The translations under genes were made by a program, and so were the position numbers. A DNA stretch of 64,000 nucleotides from Pyricularia pennisetigena (lineage: Eukaryota; Ascomycota; Sordariomycetes; Magnaporthales; Pyriculariaceae), in assembly GCF_004337985.1 (NCBI RefSeq), contig NC_043740.1, positions 682,001 to 746,000 on the forward strand, written 5' to 3'. Within the stretch, counting starts at the first letter, position 1; each line of letters begins with the position of its first letter. Under the pieces are notes generated by a model. The model did not search any database, was not told the origin of the DNA, and saw only the letters and a program-made list of their open reading frames with translations. Positions 13,642-23,380 of this stretch are shown in pieces.

Positions 13642-15015
13642 ATGGCACTTACACCCATTGTAGAGGAGTTGCTCGCATACAGCCGCAAGTATGACGCTTT
13701 CATAGCCAGCGGCAAGCAGTTCCCCAGTTCACGTGAGGAAGACGAGGACTATGTCAACACTCGGCAGGCCATCATTGACGGTTCGCAGCGGCTCCGCATG
13801 GCGGCCATGACGGTCGACCAACGCCTGCATCAGTACATAACCAAGGCGAGTAGACCCAGAAACAAAAAAAATCAAGACCCCCGGCTAACTGCTGCCAGGC
13901 CTACGACGTTGCCGTCATGAGGGCGCTCAGCGAACTCAATTTGGCCCAGCACGTCCCCGACGAGGGCATAACATTCGCGGACCTCTCCCGGACCGTGGGT
14001 ATCCACGAGCGCGCCCTGGCCAAGATTATGAGGACCGCCATCTGCCAGGGCTTGTACCATGAGCCCGAGCCTGGGCTTGTCAAGCACACCGAGGTATCCA
14101 AGCTGTTCACCCTCCCGGGCATTCAATCTCTGTGTCGCTTCACCATCGCAACGGTGCTGCCGTCGATGGAAAAGCTAGTCGAGGCCTCCAAAGGCTGGAA
14201 AGGCGACCAGGACCCGTCGCAATCGGCGTTTGACCTGGCACATAACATTAACAAGGAAGGGTCCGCGACCAACTTTCCCGACGAGGCCTGCTTCAAAGCC
14301 ATCATGAGTCCGCAAGACGCCAAAGGCCTGGCATCGTATCCTCTCTGGCAGGAAATCGACAAACCGGGTGCGGTTTTCGTCGACGTCGGCGGCAACCACG
14401 GCTACGGATCACTCGCAATCGCCAAGGCTACAAAACACGTGCGTTTCGTAGTGCAAGACCTGCCATCGATCATCGAGCGCGCCCAGAGCCAGGAGTCGCA
14501 GCCGGGAGGCATCTTGGTCGACGCCGACGCCGGCCATCGCATCCAACTAGAACCGTACGACATGTTTTCCGGCCCTCAACCGGTGGAGCAGGCAGACGTA
14601 TACTTCTTCCGGGCCGTCTTTCACAACTGGTCAGATGCCAAATGCAACGAGATACTCCAGAATCTCATGCCTGCGCTCAAGACAGGCGCCCGAATCATCA
14701 TATGCGACATGGTGCTGCCTGATCGTTGCGAGGTAACCGACGAGCAGCACTACAGTCGGTGCGTACAGCCAAAAATCTCTTACCCTTGGTAAATTTGCTT
14801 ATTTATAAATTTATTATTTATATATATATATATCGCTAACTCCCTGCAGCATCTCGGACCTGGTCATGTTTGCTCTCCACAACGCCTGCGAGCGGAGCGC
14901 CAACGAGTGGAAGGCCTTGTTTACCTCTGTTGACCCAAGGTTCTGCATCAAGGAAATGTATCCATTATGGCCTGGTTCATACATGAAGTTTATCCACGTC
15001 GTGTTAGACTCCTAA
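13642..15015 (+). CDS. SAM-dependent O-methyltransferase (Methyltransf_2 family)
   Basis: This enzyme is predicted to O-methylate a phenolic hydroxyl of the polyketide using S-adenosylmethionine. Three exons (13642-13845, 13899-14758, 14850-15015) sum to 1230 nt, or 409 aa, a usual size for fungal OMTs. The N-terminal half has the winged-helix dimerisation pattern (LARTVGIHE-like region at residues ~98-108). The SAM loop DVGGNHGYG is at about 230-238, and the probable catalytic His310 lies in FHNWSD. Intron 1 appears to be GC-AG (AAG|GCGAGT...GCTAAC...CCAG); it joins QYITK to AYDVAVMRAL in frame, whereas the nearest GT donor does not. Intron 2 is standard. The gene is divergent from the HR-PKS and upstream of the flavoenzyme. 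Family assignment is firm; the substrate is inferred from the neighbours. Confidence 0.93.
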
Positions 15016-15302
15016 GTGGCAATGTAAGCCCGGAAAATTACTCAAGTCTAGCTTAGGATTCAAATAGGGCCAGATTAAACAGCCGACACCTCGGGGTATT
15101 CTGACGTGATGTTTTTTCGCTCACCCAATGTGCAATATCGAACATAGATGTTTTCGGGACTTTCCCCATCCCAAACTCCACCCAGATATATGTCTTAACT
15201 TATTTGTGAACTTGTGCATGATTAAAGGTGTAGTTTGCATAAGGTGTAAGGAAGCCCGTCATTCATATAAGCTCTCGTTAGAATGAACCTTGAAGAGTAT
15301 GC

Positions 15303-15344
<42 letters not shown>

Positions 15345-15652
15345 GAAAGCAAGTACTAACTGGATGTGGTCAGATTTGAATTGATAGTCTGACTCGCACT
15401 CAAAGTCAACCCCCGGGGCCCTGAAAGTCTGGGCTTCTCGATTACGTTCCTCAAACCAATCCAATGTGAAATGGTATTTCACTTACCATAACTTCCCTAG
15501 TTTTGCAACACAGCTTACGCGTGCTTGTACCCCTCACGCGAAGGTTCCGACGATCCGGCCCATCCACCTCACAATAAAGTTCCTTCCAAAATGTTCAGAA
15601 CTTCAGTCCCCCCTCCCCACCAACAGATAGCTGTTTGTCACTAACCGTCAAT
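15016..15652. other. Intergenic region with T26/A14 homopolymer junction
   Basis: No gene was seen between the methyltransferase stop and the flavoenzyme start. A run of 26 T (15305-15330) is followed directly by 14 A (15331-15344). The proximal promoter of the flavoenzyme should lie in the last few hundred bases. Confidence 0.6.
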
Positions 15653-17143
15653 ATGCACGCCGTCCGGACTCTGGTCACCGTATCCTTTGCCGCTGCCATG
15701 GCGGTCGGTAGCGTCGACTCGGATACTGACCATGGAGCGCAAAACTCAACGTCGAATTTGCTCACCCGCGACGTGACCATCATCGGCGGCGGCGTGACCG
15801 GTAGCTACGCGGCGACCTGGCTGCACGATAAAGGGTACAGCTTCGTGGTGGTTGAGAAGCAAAGCAACCTGGGTGGTCATACCCAGACCTATATCGACCC
15901 GGTCAGCGGGGTCGCCATCGAGTACGGCAATGTTTTTTTCCAGGACACCCCGAGGATGCGTGACTATATGCGGCGGTATAACGTCAGTTTCTCCCGGATA
16001 CCTCCCATCAACGACCCCAACCACGCCATTAGATATTACGACTTTAAAAGCGGCCAGGAGGTTAATTTCGAACCGCCTCCGGGCCAGGCCGTGCAGGATA
16101 GCCTGGACCGCTGGGCGGAAATGGTTGAAACCAACTTCTCGTACCTAGACAGGGGCTACTACCTCCCGGACCAGGTGCCGGACGACCTCATGATCTCCTT
16201 TGTCGATTTTGTCAACATGCACAGCCTAGGCGACATGCTCAACATCGCCTTCCAGATCGGCCAGGGGTACGGGGACTTCTTACGGGTTCCAACCCTGTAC
16301 GCCGCCAAGATACTCAGTCCAGCACTGGTCCGCCAGAGCAAGCAAAGGTCGATGCTCATCACTCCCAACAACGGGTTGCTGTACCGGCGCTCGGAAGCCG
16401 AGTTCTCCAAGCGCGATAGTCTTCTTCTGTCAAGCACTATATCAAAATTCAACCGCTCCGTCGATCAAGAGGGCTACATGAGTTTGTGGGTGGAGACCAC
16501 AGGAGGCGGCAACACGACCGCCAAAAGGGTGACCAAGATCCGCACGCGCAAGCTGCTCTTGACCATCCCGCCCCCTTCGGCGCTCGAGCCCGGATTCGGA
16601 CCGTCCGAGGAGGAGAAGCGGCTCTTTTCGCGCTTCTCGTGCAACCACTACTGGGCCGGAGTGGTGCGCGGCGCGAAGCTCCCCTCGCTCGAGCTGCAGA
16701 ACTGCGACCGTTCCAATCAGGGCTCCGTCCCCAGCATGCCGGGAATCTACGTCTTTGAGTCCACGCCCTCGCCGGACCTGCACACCTTCTGGTACGGGGC
16801 CCAGGCCGGAGCGAGAAACCAGACCCCCGCGGGCATCAGGACCGAGGTTCTGGGGGCCATCCAGCGGTTGAGGAGGGCCACGGGTGATGTATCTGCCGAT
16901 GAGAGCCGAGTTCAGCTCGCGGCCGTGGGGGACTACAGCCCGTTTGCGTGCATGGTCGATGGTACTTCTATCAAGGAGGGCTTCTACAAGCAGCTGTACC
17001 GGCTTCAGGGTGTGGGGAATGTCTGGTGGACCGGCGCCGCTTGGCACACGCATGACGCGAGTCTTTTGCTGGAGTTCACGAGCGACGTGCTTGCAAACAT
17101 GACAGGGGGGGGAAAGTGTCAAGGTCACTGGCCTTGTGCGTGA
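15653..17143 (+). CDS. Secreted FAD-dependent amine-oxidase-like oxidoreductase
   Basis: This single-exon gene encodes 496 aa. Residues 1-20 form a hydrophobic signal-peptide-like leader. A Rossmann FAD motif follows (VTIIGGGVTGS at 41-51, acidic end Glu68 in VVVEK, then LGGHTQTY at 73-80). This is the layout of the flavin amine oxidase/phytoene desaturase superfamily, and it resembles fungal proteins annotated as beta-cyclopiazonate dehydrogenase-like. At least seven N-glycosylation sequons (such as NST, NVS, NFS, NRS, NTT, NQT, NMT) support passage through the secretory route. I chose the ATG at 15653 because it begins the leader. It is convergent with the P450, with 277 bp between the stops. 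It probably performs a late oxidation or oxidative coupling of the polyketide, but the substrate is unknown. Confidence 0.9.
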   Translation: MHAVRTLVTVSFAAAMAVGSVDSDTDHGAQNSTSNLLTRDVTIIGGGVTGSYAATWLHDKGYSFVVVEKQSNLGGHTQTYIDPVSGVAIEYGNVFFQDTPRMRDYMRRYNVSFSRIPPINDPNHAIRYYDFKSGQEVNFEPPPGQAVQDSLDRWAEMVETNFSYLDRGYYLPDQVPDDLMISFVDFVNMHSLGDMLNIAFQIGQGYGDFLRVPTLYAAKILSPALVRQSKQRSMLITPNNGLLYRRSEAEFSKRDSLLLSSTISKFNRSVDQEGYMSLWVETTGGGNTTAKRVTKIRTRKLLLTIPPPSALEPGFGPSEEEKRLFSRFSCNHYWAGVVRGAKLPSLELQNCDRSNQGSVPSMPGIYVFESTPSPDLHTFWYGAQAGARNQTPAGIRTEVLGAIQRLRRATGDVSADESRVQLAAVGDYSPFACMVDGTSIKEGFYKQLYRLQGVGNVWWTGAAWHTHDASLLLEFTSDVLANMTGGGKCQGHWPCA

Positions 17144-17420
17144 ATCAAGGACGTCGTCTGGTTTTGTTAGCTAAGATTTGTGACTTTGGCGACTTTTGCG
17201 AACTCTTTTTCCTTTGGCTTGCATCACCTGTCTTTTGCATTACTTGGCGAAACAGTCACATGCTAGTTAGTTACCCACTAATGACCAGCAAAATAAACAA
17301 ATAAACTTTCCACTCCTTTACACATTGGTTATGATTGCAAAACTTTGAAGCGTCACTCTTTGATAATTTCTTGCCGTCTTGAGATAGCGTACACCCCCAC
17401 TTTGTGCACATCTAACTATC

Positions 17421-19299
17421 TCATGCACCAATACTCTTGAACAGCAACCCACGCTTGGAATCAGGCATGTTCTGAACATTGGGGTCAGCGCATGAGTCAG
17501 AAACGCTCAAGGTTTCAGTCGACTCACCATGTTGCCCATTTCTACATTAGGGTACCTTTTCATTCCATCCGGCCCAGGGACGACGGTAACTTCGTAGTTG
17601 AGCAGAATGTGCAGCAGGATGAGCTTCATCTCGGTGGCGGCAAAGAACCGCCCGGGACAGGCATGCTTGCCCCAGCCGAAAGCCATGGTTCCGTGCGTCA
17701 CCGACGCGAACTGGAGGTGATTTCCACCTCCCTCGGCGTCCTTGGTACGCAGCCGGGTGAAGCGATACGGGTCGAACTTTTCAGGATTTTCTGGGAATAG
17801 CTCAGGGTCCCGTCCGATGTGGTAAACGGGAACGGCTAGCATGGTGCCCACGGGAACCTCGGTGCCGTCGGAAAAGGTAAACGGCTTCATCACCCTGCGG
17901 CGGGCCGAGACTGAACATCATGTCAGATCGAGATGTAATAATGGCTTGGGGGAGATACATACGCAGGTCAGCTGGGTTGAGCCGTTGAGACTCCTTACAG
18001 ACGGCGTCCAGAAGCTTCAGGTCAAACAGCATCTTGGATGTGATGTTGCCGTCATGCTCCTGCAACACACGGTGCATCTCATCTCGCACATCTTTCATGA
18101 TTTCCGGCTCTGCAGCGAGGTCGAAGAGACTGTAACACAGAAAAAGAAAACATTAGAGACAAACCAAACAAAAGAAAAAAAAAAAAAAACGTTACCATTC
18201 AAACTTACGTTGCTGTCGCCGTCAGGGCTGTCGTATGGATAGCCACCGCACTCAACGATAGCTGCAGGCGAGCAATGTCTCCATCTCCCTTGATCTCGTC
18301 CGGAAACTGGTGGCGATTGTCAATAAGCCACTGAAGCATGTCGTCAGGGGCTGGCTGGCTCCCCGGGCTAGCACTCTGCCTTTGACTAATCGCAGGGCCT
18401 AGCAGGGCGGCGATGCGGCGGTGGGCCCTCCAGACTCGGCGGACCGGTGGGATCAACGGTGCAACAATGGTGCGCATCGCCTTGGGAAACATCTGCAGGA
18501 TCAGCGGGCCGCCAAAGGCATCGGCGGCGTAGTGTGCTGCCAGGTCCATGTACTCGTCCGTCCGGCAGAAGTCAGGCCCGACAAACATCCAGCCCGAGAC
18601 TATGGTCACTATGCGGACCAGCTGGTGGTGGATGTCGACCTCTGTCCAGTCGGAAAACTGTCCAATCTCGGAGAGCACGGCATCCCTAGCCACGCCACTC
18701 AGCTTGGGCGTGACCTTGCCTGTTACTTGGTTAGAAATGAACAACTCTGTTTACGGGCTTGGTGACGAACCGATCGAGGGTGTCAAGTCCCGTTTAACAG
18801 AGTGAATGAGGGCTTGAGACGTTACATTGATTTGCGTAATGGAAGCCTCCACAAACTACTCGTTTGCTGTCAGTATAGCTCACAACGCTGGCACTCGGAT
18901 CAACAAACCTCTTCGAATGGCGCGTGGGGACTGAGGACGTCCTCAGGGGCCGATGCATATGACTTGAGCAGATGGTACGGAACGCAAACATAGTAACCTG
19001 TCTTGTTAGCCGCCTGCGGTCCAAGCGGTGTTGCGGACGTTCAGCTGCATACCTTCGGGCGACAGCACTCTGTACAGTGATTGAAACTTTTTGTAGCCGT
19101 CACCGTACAGTCTTTTTGCATGGGATCTGTACTCCTGCAGTCTTTGTTTGTGCGTGCCTTCGCCCGAGCACGGAATATGCTCAAGACTGTCGGGCTTGCG
19201 GCGCCATGCAGTGAGGACCGCTGCTAAAAGTGCAACAGCCAAGGACGCAGCAATCCATGGTCTCTGGACAAGCAGGTCAACTGGCCAGGCGACATGCAT
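17421..19299 (-). CDS. Cytochrome P450 monooxygenase
   Basis: This is a membrane-anchored fungal P450 predicted to hydroxylate or otherwise oxidise the cluster product. Seven exons (19299-19053, 18997-18909, 18855-18771, 18719-18209, 18129-17963, 17910-17528, 17471-17421) sum to 1533 nt, or 510 aa, the usual family length. An N-terminal transmembrane helix lies at about residues 14-31. The I-helix reads AIHTTALTAT, an Ala-Ile-His-Thr-Thr variant I associate with some fungal P450s in place of the common acid-Thr pair. The K-helix ExxR is KESQR (357-360). The heme loop is FGWGKHACPG with Cys451. The last intron (17527-17472) replaces an alternative stop with PDSKRGLLFKSIGA, which fits the usual P450 C-terminus. 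The splice joins around exons 2-4 are the least certain part. The catalysed position is not inferable. Confidence 0.94.
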
Positions 19300-20928
19300 G
19301 ATGGCGTTTGATGATAGCGAGGTTGTAGGTATGGGTACAGACAAGCGTAAACTTAACAAAGGTGCTATTTCGAGCCAAACGCTCGCTTTAACAAGATGTT
19401 ATTCGGCAGCGCTGAACCGAGATTGAACCCGTAAGAGTAGGCTGGGATCTAGGGTGCAGTCAACTCAAAGACACGCGTTTCCCGATTCGTCCGTCATAAA
19501 AGTTTTTCTTGTGCCCAGGGGGAGGTGTTTCCGCTGAGCCGTCTTCGGAACCGACAATGAGGATCAGGGCCGCTTTCAGCTAAACTCTATTCCGCGGGCC
19601 GGTAGATGTTATAGGACGATTCAGAGCCAATGACATGAGACCAATAAACAACGATGCAGAAAGTTTCCTGCCATAAGTTTCTGAAGCTGACGTGTACTTG
19701 TAGCTTACTCGTATGTATAGTTCATGTTTGGCCTAGCTTGCACGAGGGAGAAACTGATTAATGTCTGGTTGACAGGACCAAGCTGAGTTTTCAGGTTGGC
19801 AAATCATATTACATACTAATATATCCCTGGAAATGCTTTACACTAGCCACTAAGTTATACTACGGCATGGAGAGTTTAGTGCGGCTTTGATAAGCTGTTT
19901 AGCCTGATGGTGACCAGCTACATGTCCTAGACTCGTCGCGATTGCTCGGGCAAAGGCGGCTAGAATTGTTTCGGTGAAGAATGTATTATTTATGTGATCA
20001 AAAAAATACTTGGGCTTTGAGAGAAGAAATGTGTTTGGATGTCACACTCTGAAATATCACAGTTATCATCGAACCTCATTATCGAATAAATTTTGTCCCT
20101 CTTACACTGTAGCGAATCAAACAACGACGGATGAGGCGCCTACCCACGGAACTATTCAGTTCCTGCGTAAGCTATGTGTACATGGCAAATTCGGCCCCGT
20201 GAGCATATCGTGCTGACCTTTGTCTCTGCATAGATGGTTGAATACCCAAGCCCTGCTCATGCTCTCATCTTAGTTGGCGGTACTACGACGTCAACCTTTC
20301 AGGGCTTACTGTTGCCACTGATGGTACGTAGGTGACCTGAGACCATGTGTACCAATACTGGCTGAACTAGGCAATTCTTAATGGGTCGCTGGCTGGCGAT
20401 TTTGCAGGCCTCATCCGAGCAGCTAAGTCGTGATAACTTCCTAGTGCAACTCTGGCCCAAGTCATTATAATTTATACCTCGTCTATCTAGCATGCGCCTA
20501 AGCTGTTGCCAGCCAAGATCAGGTCGATGACCTGAACCGTACTCGACAAAGCAATATCAGCAGCAGACACCGTATCTGAACACCTTATTCAAGCCGTTTT
20601 GAGTGCCGCGCGGCGAGACCGAACAGTTTTGACGATTGTTCACTGCTGGTCGACCGCGCAAAACGCTGATTGCACTGTTGTTTTGGGCAAAGACAGCCTG
20701 TTGGAAAAGGAAACGTATCAAGACTCAAGCGCTTGTTGCGCGGCGCGGTGCCTTTTTTTAAATCCTCGTTGAATCCCAGGGTGTCACCGACTTAGCTGAC
20801 AGCAAGATTTCGTGCAGTGCACTCTGAGTCGCTGGTCTCGAGAACGAGGATTGGCGGGAAGAGTGATGTTTCATGCTTGGAGTCCCACACACAAGCACAC
20901 CACAGAGAGAAGCCGAGCAGTTCCGACC
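19300..20928. other. Intergenic region upstream of the P450
   Basis: No gene with recognisable domains is visible. The first few hundred bases should hold the P450 promoter. Small frames at about 20010-20216 and 20299-20493 lack family features. Because the next segment is a decayed transporter, part of this interval may be its unrecognisable 5' portion. Confidence 0.5.
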
Positions 20929-21706
20929 TCAAAGTTCGAAACAAAACTTTTTGGAAACATGATGCAGCAGATAATGTCTTTCTTCGACTCACAATCTGCC
21001 GACTCCCTGACCGCGATGCTTTCCTCACCGCCGTCGTCACTTCAACCCCGTCCCGCCGGGATCTGCTTCGGCTTTCTCCCCGCCGTGCACAAGGCTACTG
21101 TGGCCTTATGTGGGATTATGAATCTACTGGTACAAGGGACAGCTTGGTTGCCTTGGTTGGGCCGTCTGGCGGCGGCAAAAGTTCGATACTGTCTCTGGTC
21201 TTGCGCTTCTAGGATCCCCAGTCTGGAAGCGTCTTACTGGACGGGGTGGACATACGCAAGCCACGGTCTTGTTTTCAGGCACAATCCGCAAAAAATCTAC
21301 TAATCTCAGCAGCCAGTCCAACTTGCGTATCCGCGCTCAAGCTGAATGCCGCCATAGAAGCTGTGGCACTTGGGGAGACCGTAGCATCCATGGCTGATGG
21401 GGGTTAACACCACGGTCGGGACCCGAGGCATGTCACTATCTGGGAGCGAAAGATAGCGTATCGCCATTGCGCGTGCGTTGATCTGGAACCCCGCCGTACT
21501 CCTTCCTGCACGAGGCCATGTCGGCATGAGACAATGTTTCGGAGCAGATGGTCCAGATGCCTATTGGTTCAGCGGCGCTACACAAAACCATGTTTGCCGT
21601 TGCGCAGAGGCCAAGTACGGTCAAGGGTGCTGATGACTATATTTATGTTGTTGTTGTTGTTGGCCGGGGCTCTGTGGTTGAATCTGGAACGCACAATGAC
21701 TACTGA
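20929..21706 (+). pseudogene. Decayed ABC transporter (ABCB/MDR type)
   Basis: Several frames in order carry the C-terminal half of an MDR-like exporter. First is a membrane-domain segment (KLFGNMMQQIMSFFDS, 20932 onward, then DSLTAMLSS). Next is Walker A (VGPSGGGKSS near 21159-21185), then DPQSGSVLLDGVDIR with a stop just before it. The signature LSGSER follows (about 21432), with the expected Gln now TAG, then RIAIARAL, a degraded Walker B (AVLLL then a frameshift) and VVESGTH at about 21677. Much of the protein between the membrane segment and Walker A is missing. The gene lies between the P450 and NR-PKS, where a cluster exporter would be expected, so it probably once exported the product. 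It cannot encode a working pump. Confidence 0.85.
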
Positions 21707-23380
21707 ACCCTGGCGGCTTATACGTTGCCATGTGGGATTTATAGACCTCATTTTGTCAGAGCAAAAGGTAAGATGGAATAGGCTTTTGATAATAATAGTG
21801 TTGCAGTAGATAGATTTTGGCGTCACCGACAATTAGCGCTGAGTCAGCGTTCAGAGCATAATTAAACCCTTGCCACGCTCTTTGATCTAGACAGCGCCAG
21901 CTATTTCAACACATGGCTTTCATGCCCAACGAATCAGGCTGCATGTGTCAGTTGTATTTCATTACAACCCGCGAAACCTCAGGCTTGGCAACTCTATTTT
22001 CATTCCTTTTCCAGGCTAGAATGTTTGCTGATACGTGCCAAGAGACTAGCTTCCGCGCTATGCTTAACCTTGGCCGCGACAGTCACTTGTATGCAACTAT
22101 AGGCCACAAGCCAAAAGGTTGTCTGGGCTATCAAGTACCGCTTTGCATAGATTTTGGAGACTGTGAACACGGTTGAACCGGCAATTATCAAACGTTTCTT
22201 ATCAATAAGAAACGCGTGCGCATGTATAGCACGACGGATTGAAAATACACGTAATTTAATCGATTAGTGTGAATATTTTTATTCGATCGAAATACATACT
22301 CCTTGACGTTGTTTGAATTTTGTGGATGGGCAACCCTGACTTATCATTCGTCGCCACCGGTGGCCCGTCTGGAAGGATGAATACGTAACGTAGTAAGTAA
22401 CTAGGCAAGTTCTAGACTCGGCATCCCTAAAGCGGTCAGGCCCAAGGTATTCCAAAACCCACCCCCCGCGGGCCCAGAAAGCTTATCAAAAGCCCACGAA
22501 TCCGTGGCTTTTTGTTGCTGTGGCGTTTGTATTTGTCAAGGCAAAACAAACATAAAATTATATACACCACAACTTGCAAACAAGCCCCGGGCCGTGGGCC
22601 CCGCGGCGGGTTTTATATCGCCGTATTTCGAGGACGCCGAGTCTTGTGCAAAGGTCTCCGCGTCACTTTCCTTTTCGCCCAACGAACAGGGCAAAACAAA
22701 TGTTGCATTATTACCTAATCTTGGAAACTAAAGAAGAACCCGCGAGGCTTTTAACCAGGATTTTCAATTATCGACCAATATGATGGTTTCCTAGTCAAAC
22801 CTCGAGTTCTGCGACTTGTAATACAGCAACCCAACCGATCATCTTAGTAGGACGTTGTCAGTGCTGGGCTATTCACAGGCGCAACTGTAGTCTAGGTATA
22901 TTTGCATGGCTATCTTCATGACTTGTCTGGCTTCAGGGGATTTTTATTCGTCTAAGAGCCGAGCACGTTTTCTCGTCAGAAGGAATTGCACATTACGTAG
23001 CCCGCAAGAGAAAATCAAAAATCTCGACATACGCCTATATACCAACTGACTCGAATGTTTCATCAAAGGCCCTCAGTGTGACGGTATATAGCGATTTATC
23101 GTGTTGCGACGTCAGGTTTCTTGAGGGCTAGGCCTGCATGCGAAAGGAGGACAATACACCTTATTCGTTTCGTTGCAAATGGAGCTATATACGTGTTGAT
23201 TGGGACTAGATTCTTGTTAGTTGGGACTGCATAAATACCTGCTACAAGTTCATCAACAGATGAAGATGTCCATCTAAACTTTGGAAAGTTAACTCTTTGC
23301 AAGCTTTCGACAAACATCTTATCTTTTTTTTTCTCTGCCATTCCACGATCAAACGAAGCTTAAGTTGTAACTTCGACGCC
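21707..23380. other. Intergenic region upstream of NR-PKS
   Basis: No gene was recognised. The segment includes a GC-rich patch (22443-22625) resembling a hAT-type element end, described separately. The final few hundred bases before 23381 should contain the NR-PKS promoter; pyrimidine-rich tracts occur at 23324-23342. Confidence 0.55.
22443..22625. repeat. GC-rich hAT-like terminal relic
   Basis: The motif caaggtattccaaaaccc at about 22443 is followed by GC-rich self-complementary sequence (cccgcgggccc, then gggccgtgggccccgcggcggg). The same start motif with a GC-rich follow-up recurs at 36437 (aaggcattccaaaaccc) and 61793 (caaggcctgccaaaaaccc). I infer a shared terminal structure of hAT-like elements; no coding part is present here. 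Confidence 0.45.

Noticed and set aside
20812..21303. Possible intact ABC transporter gene
   Set aside because: Stops before the DPQSG motif and within the signature, a frameshift at Walker B and loss of most membrane sequence cannot be explained by introns.
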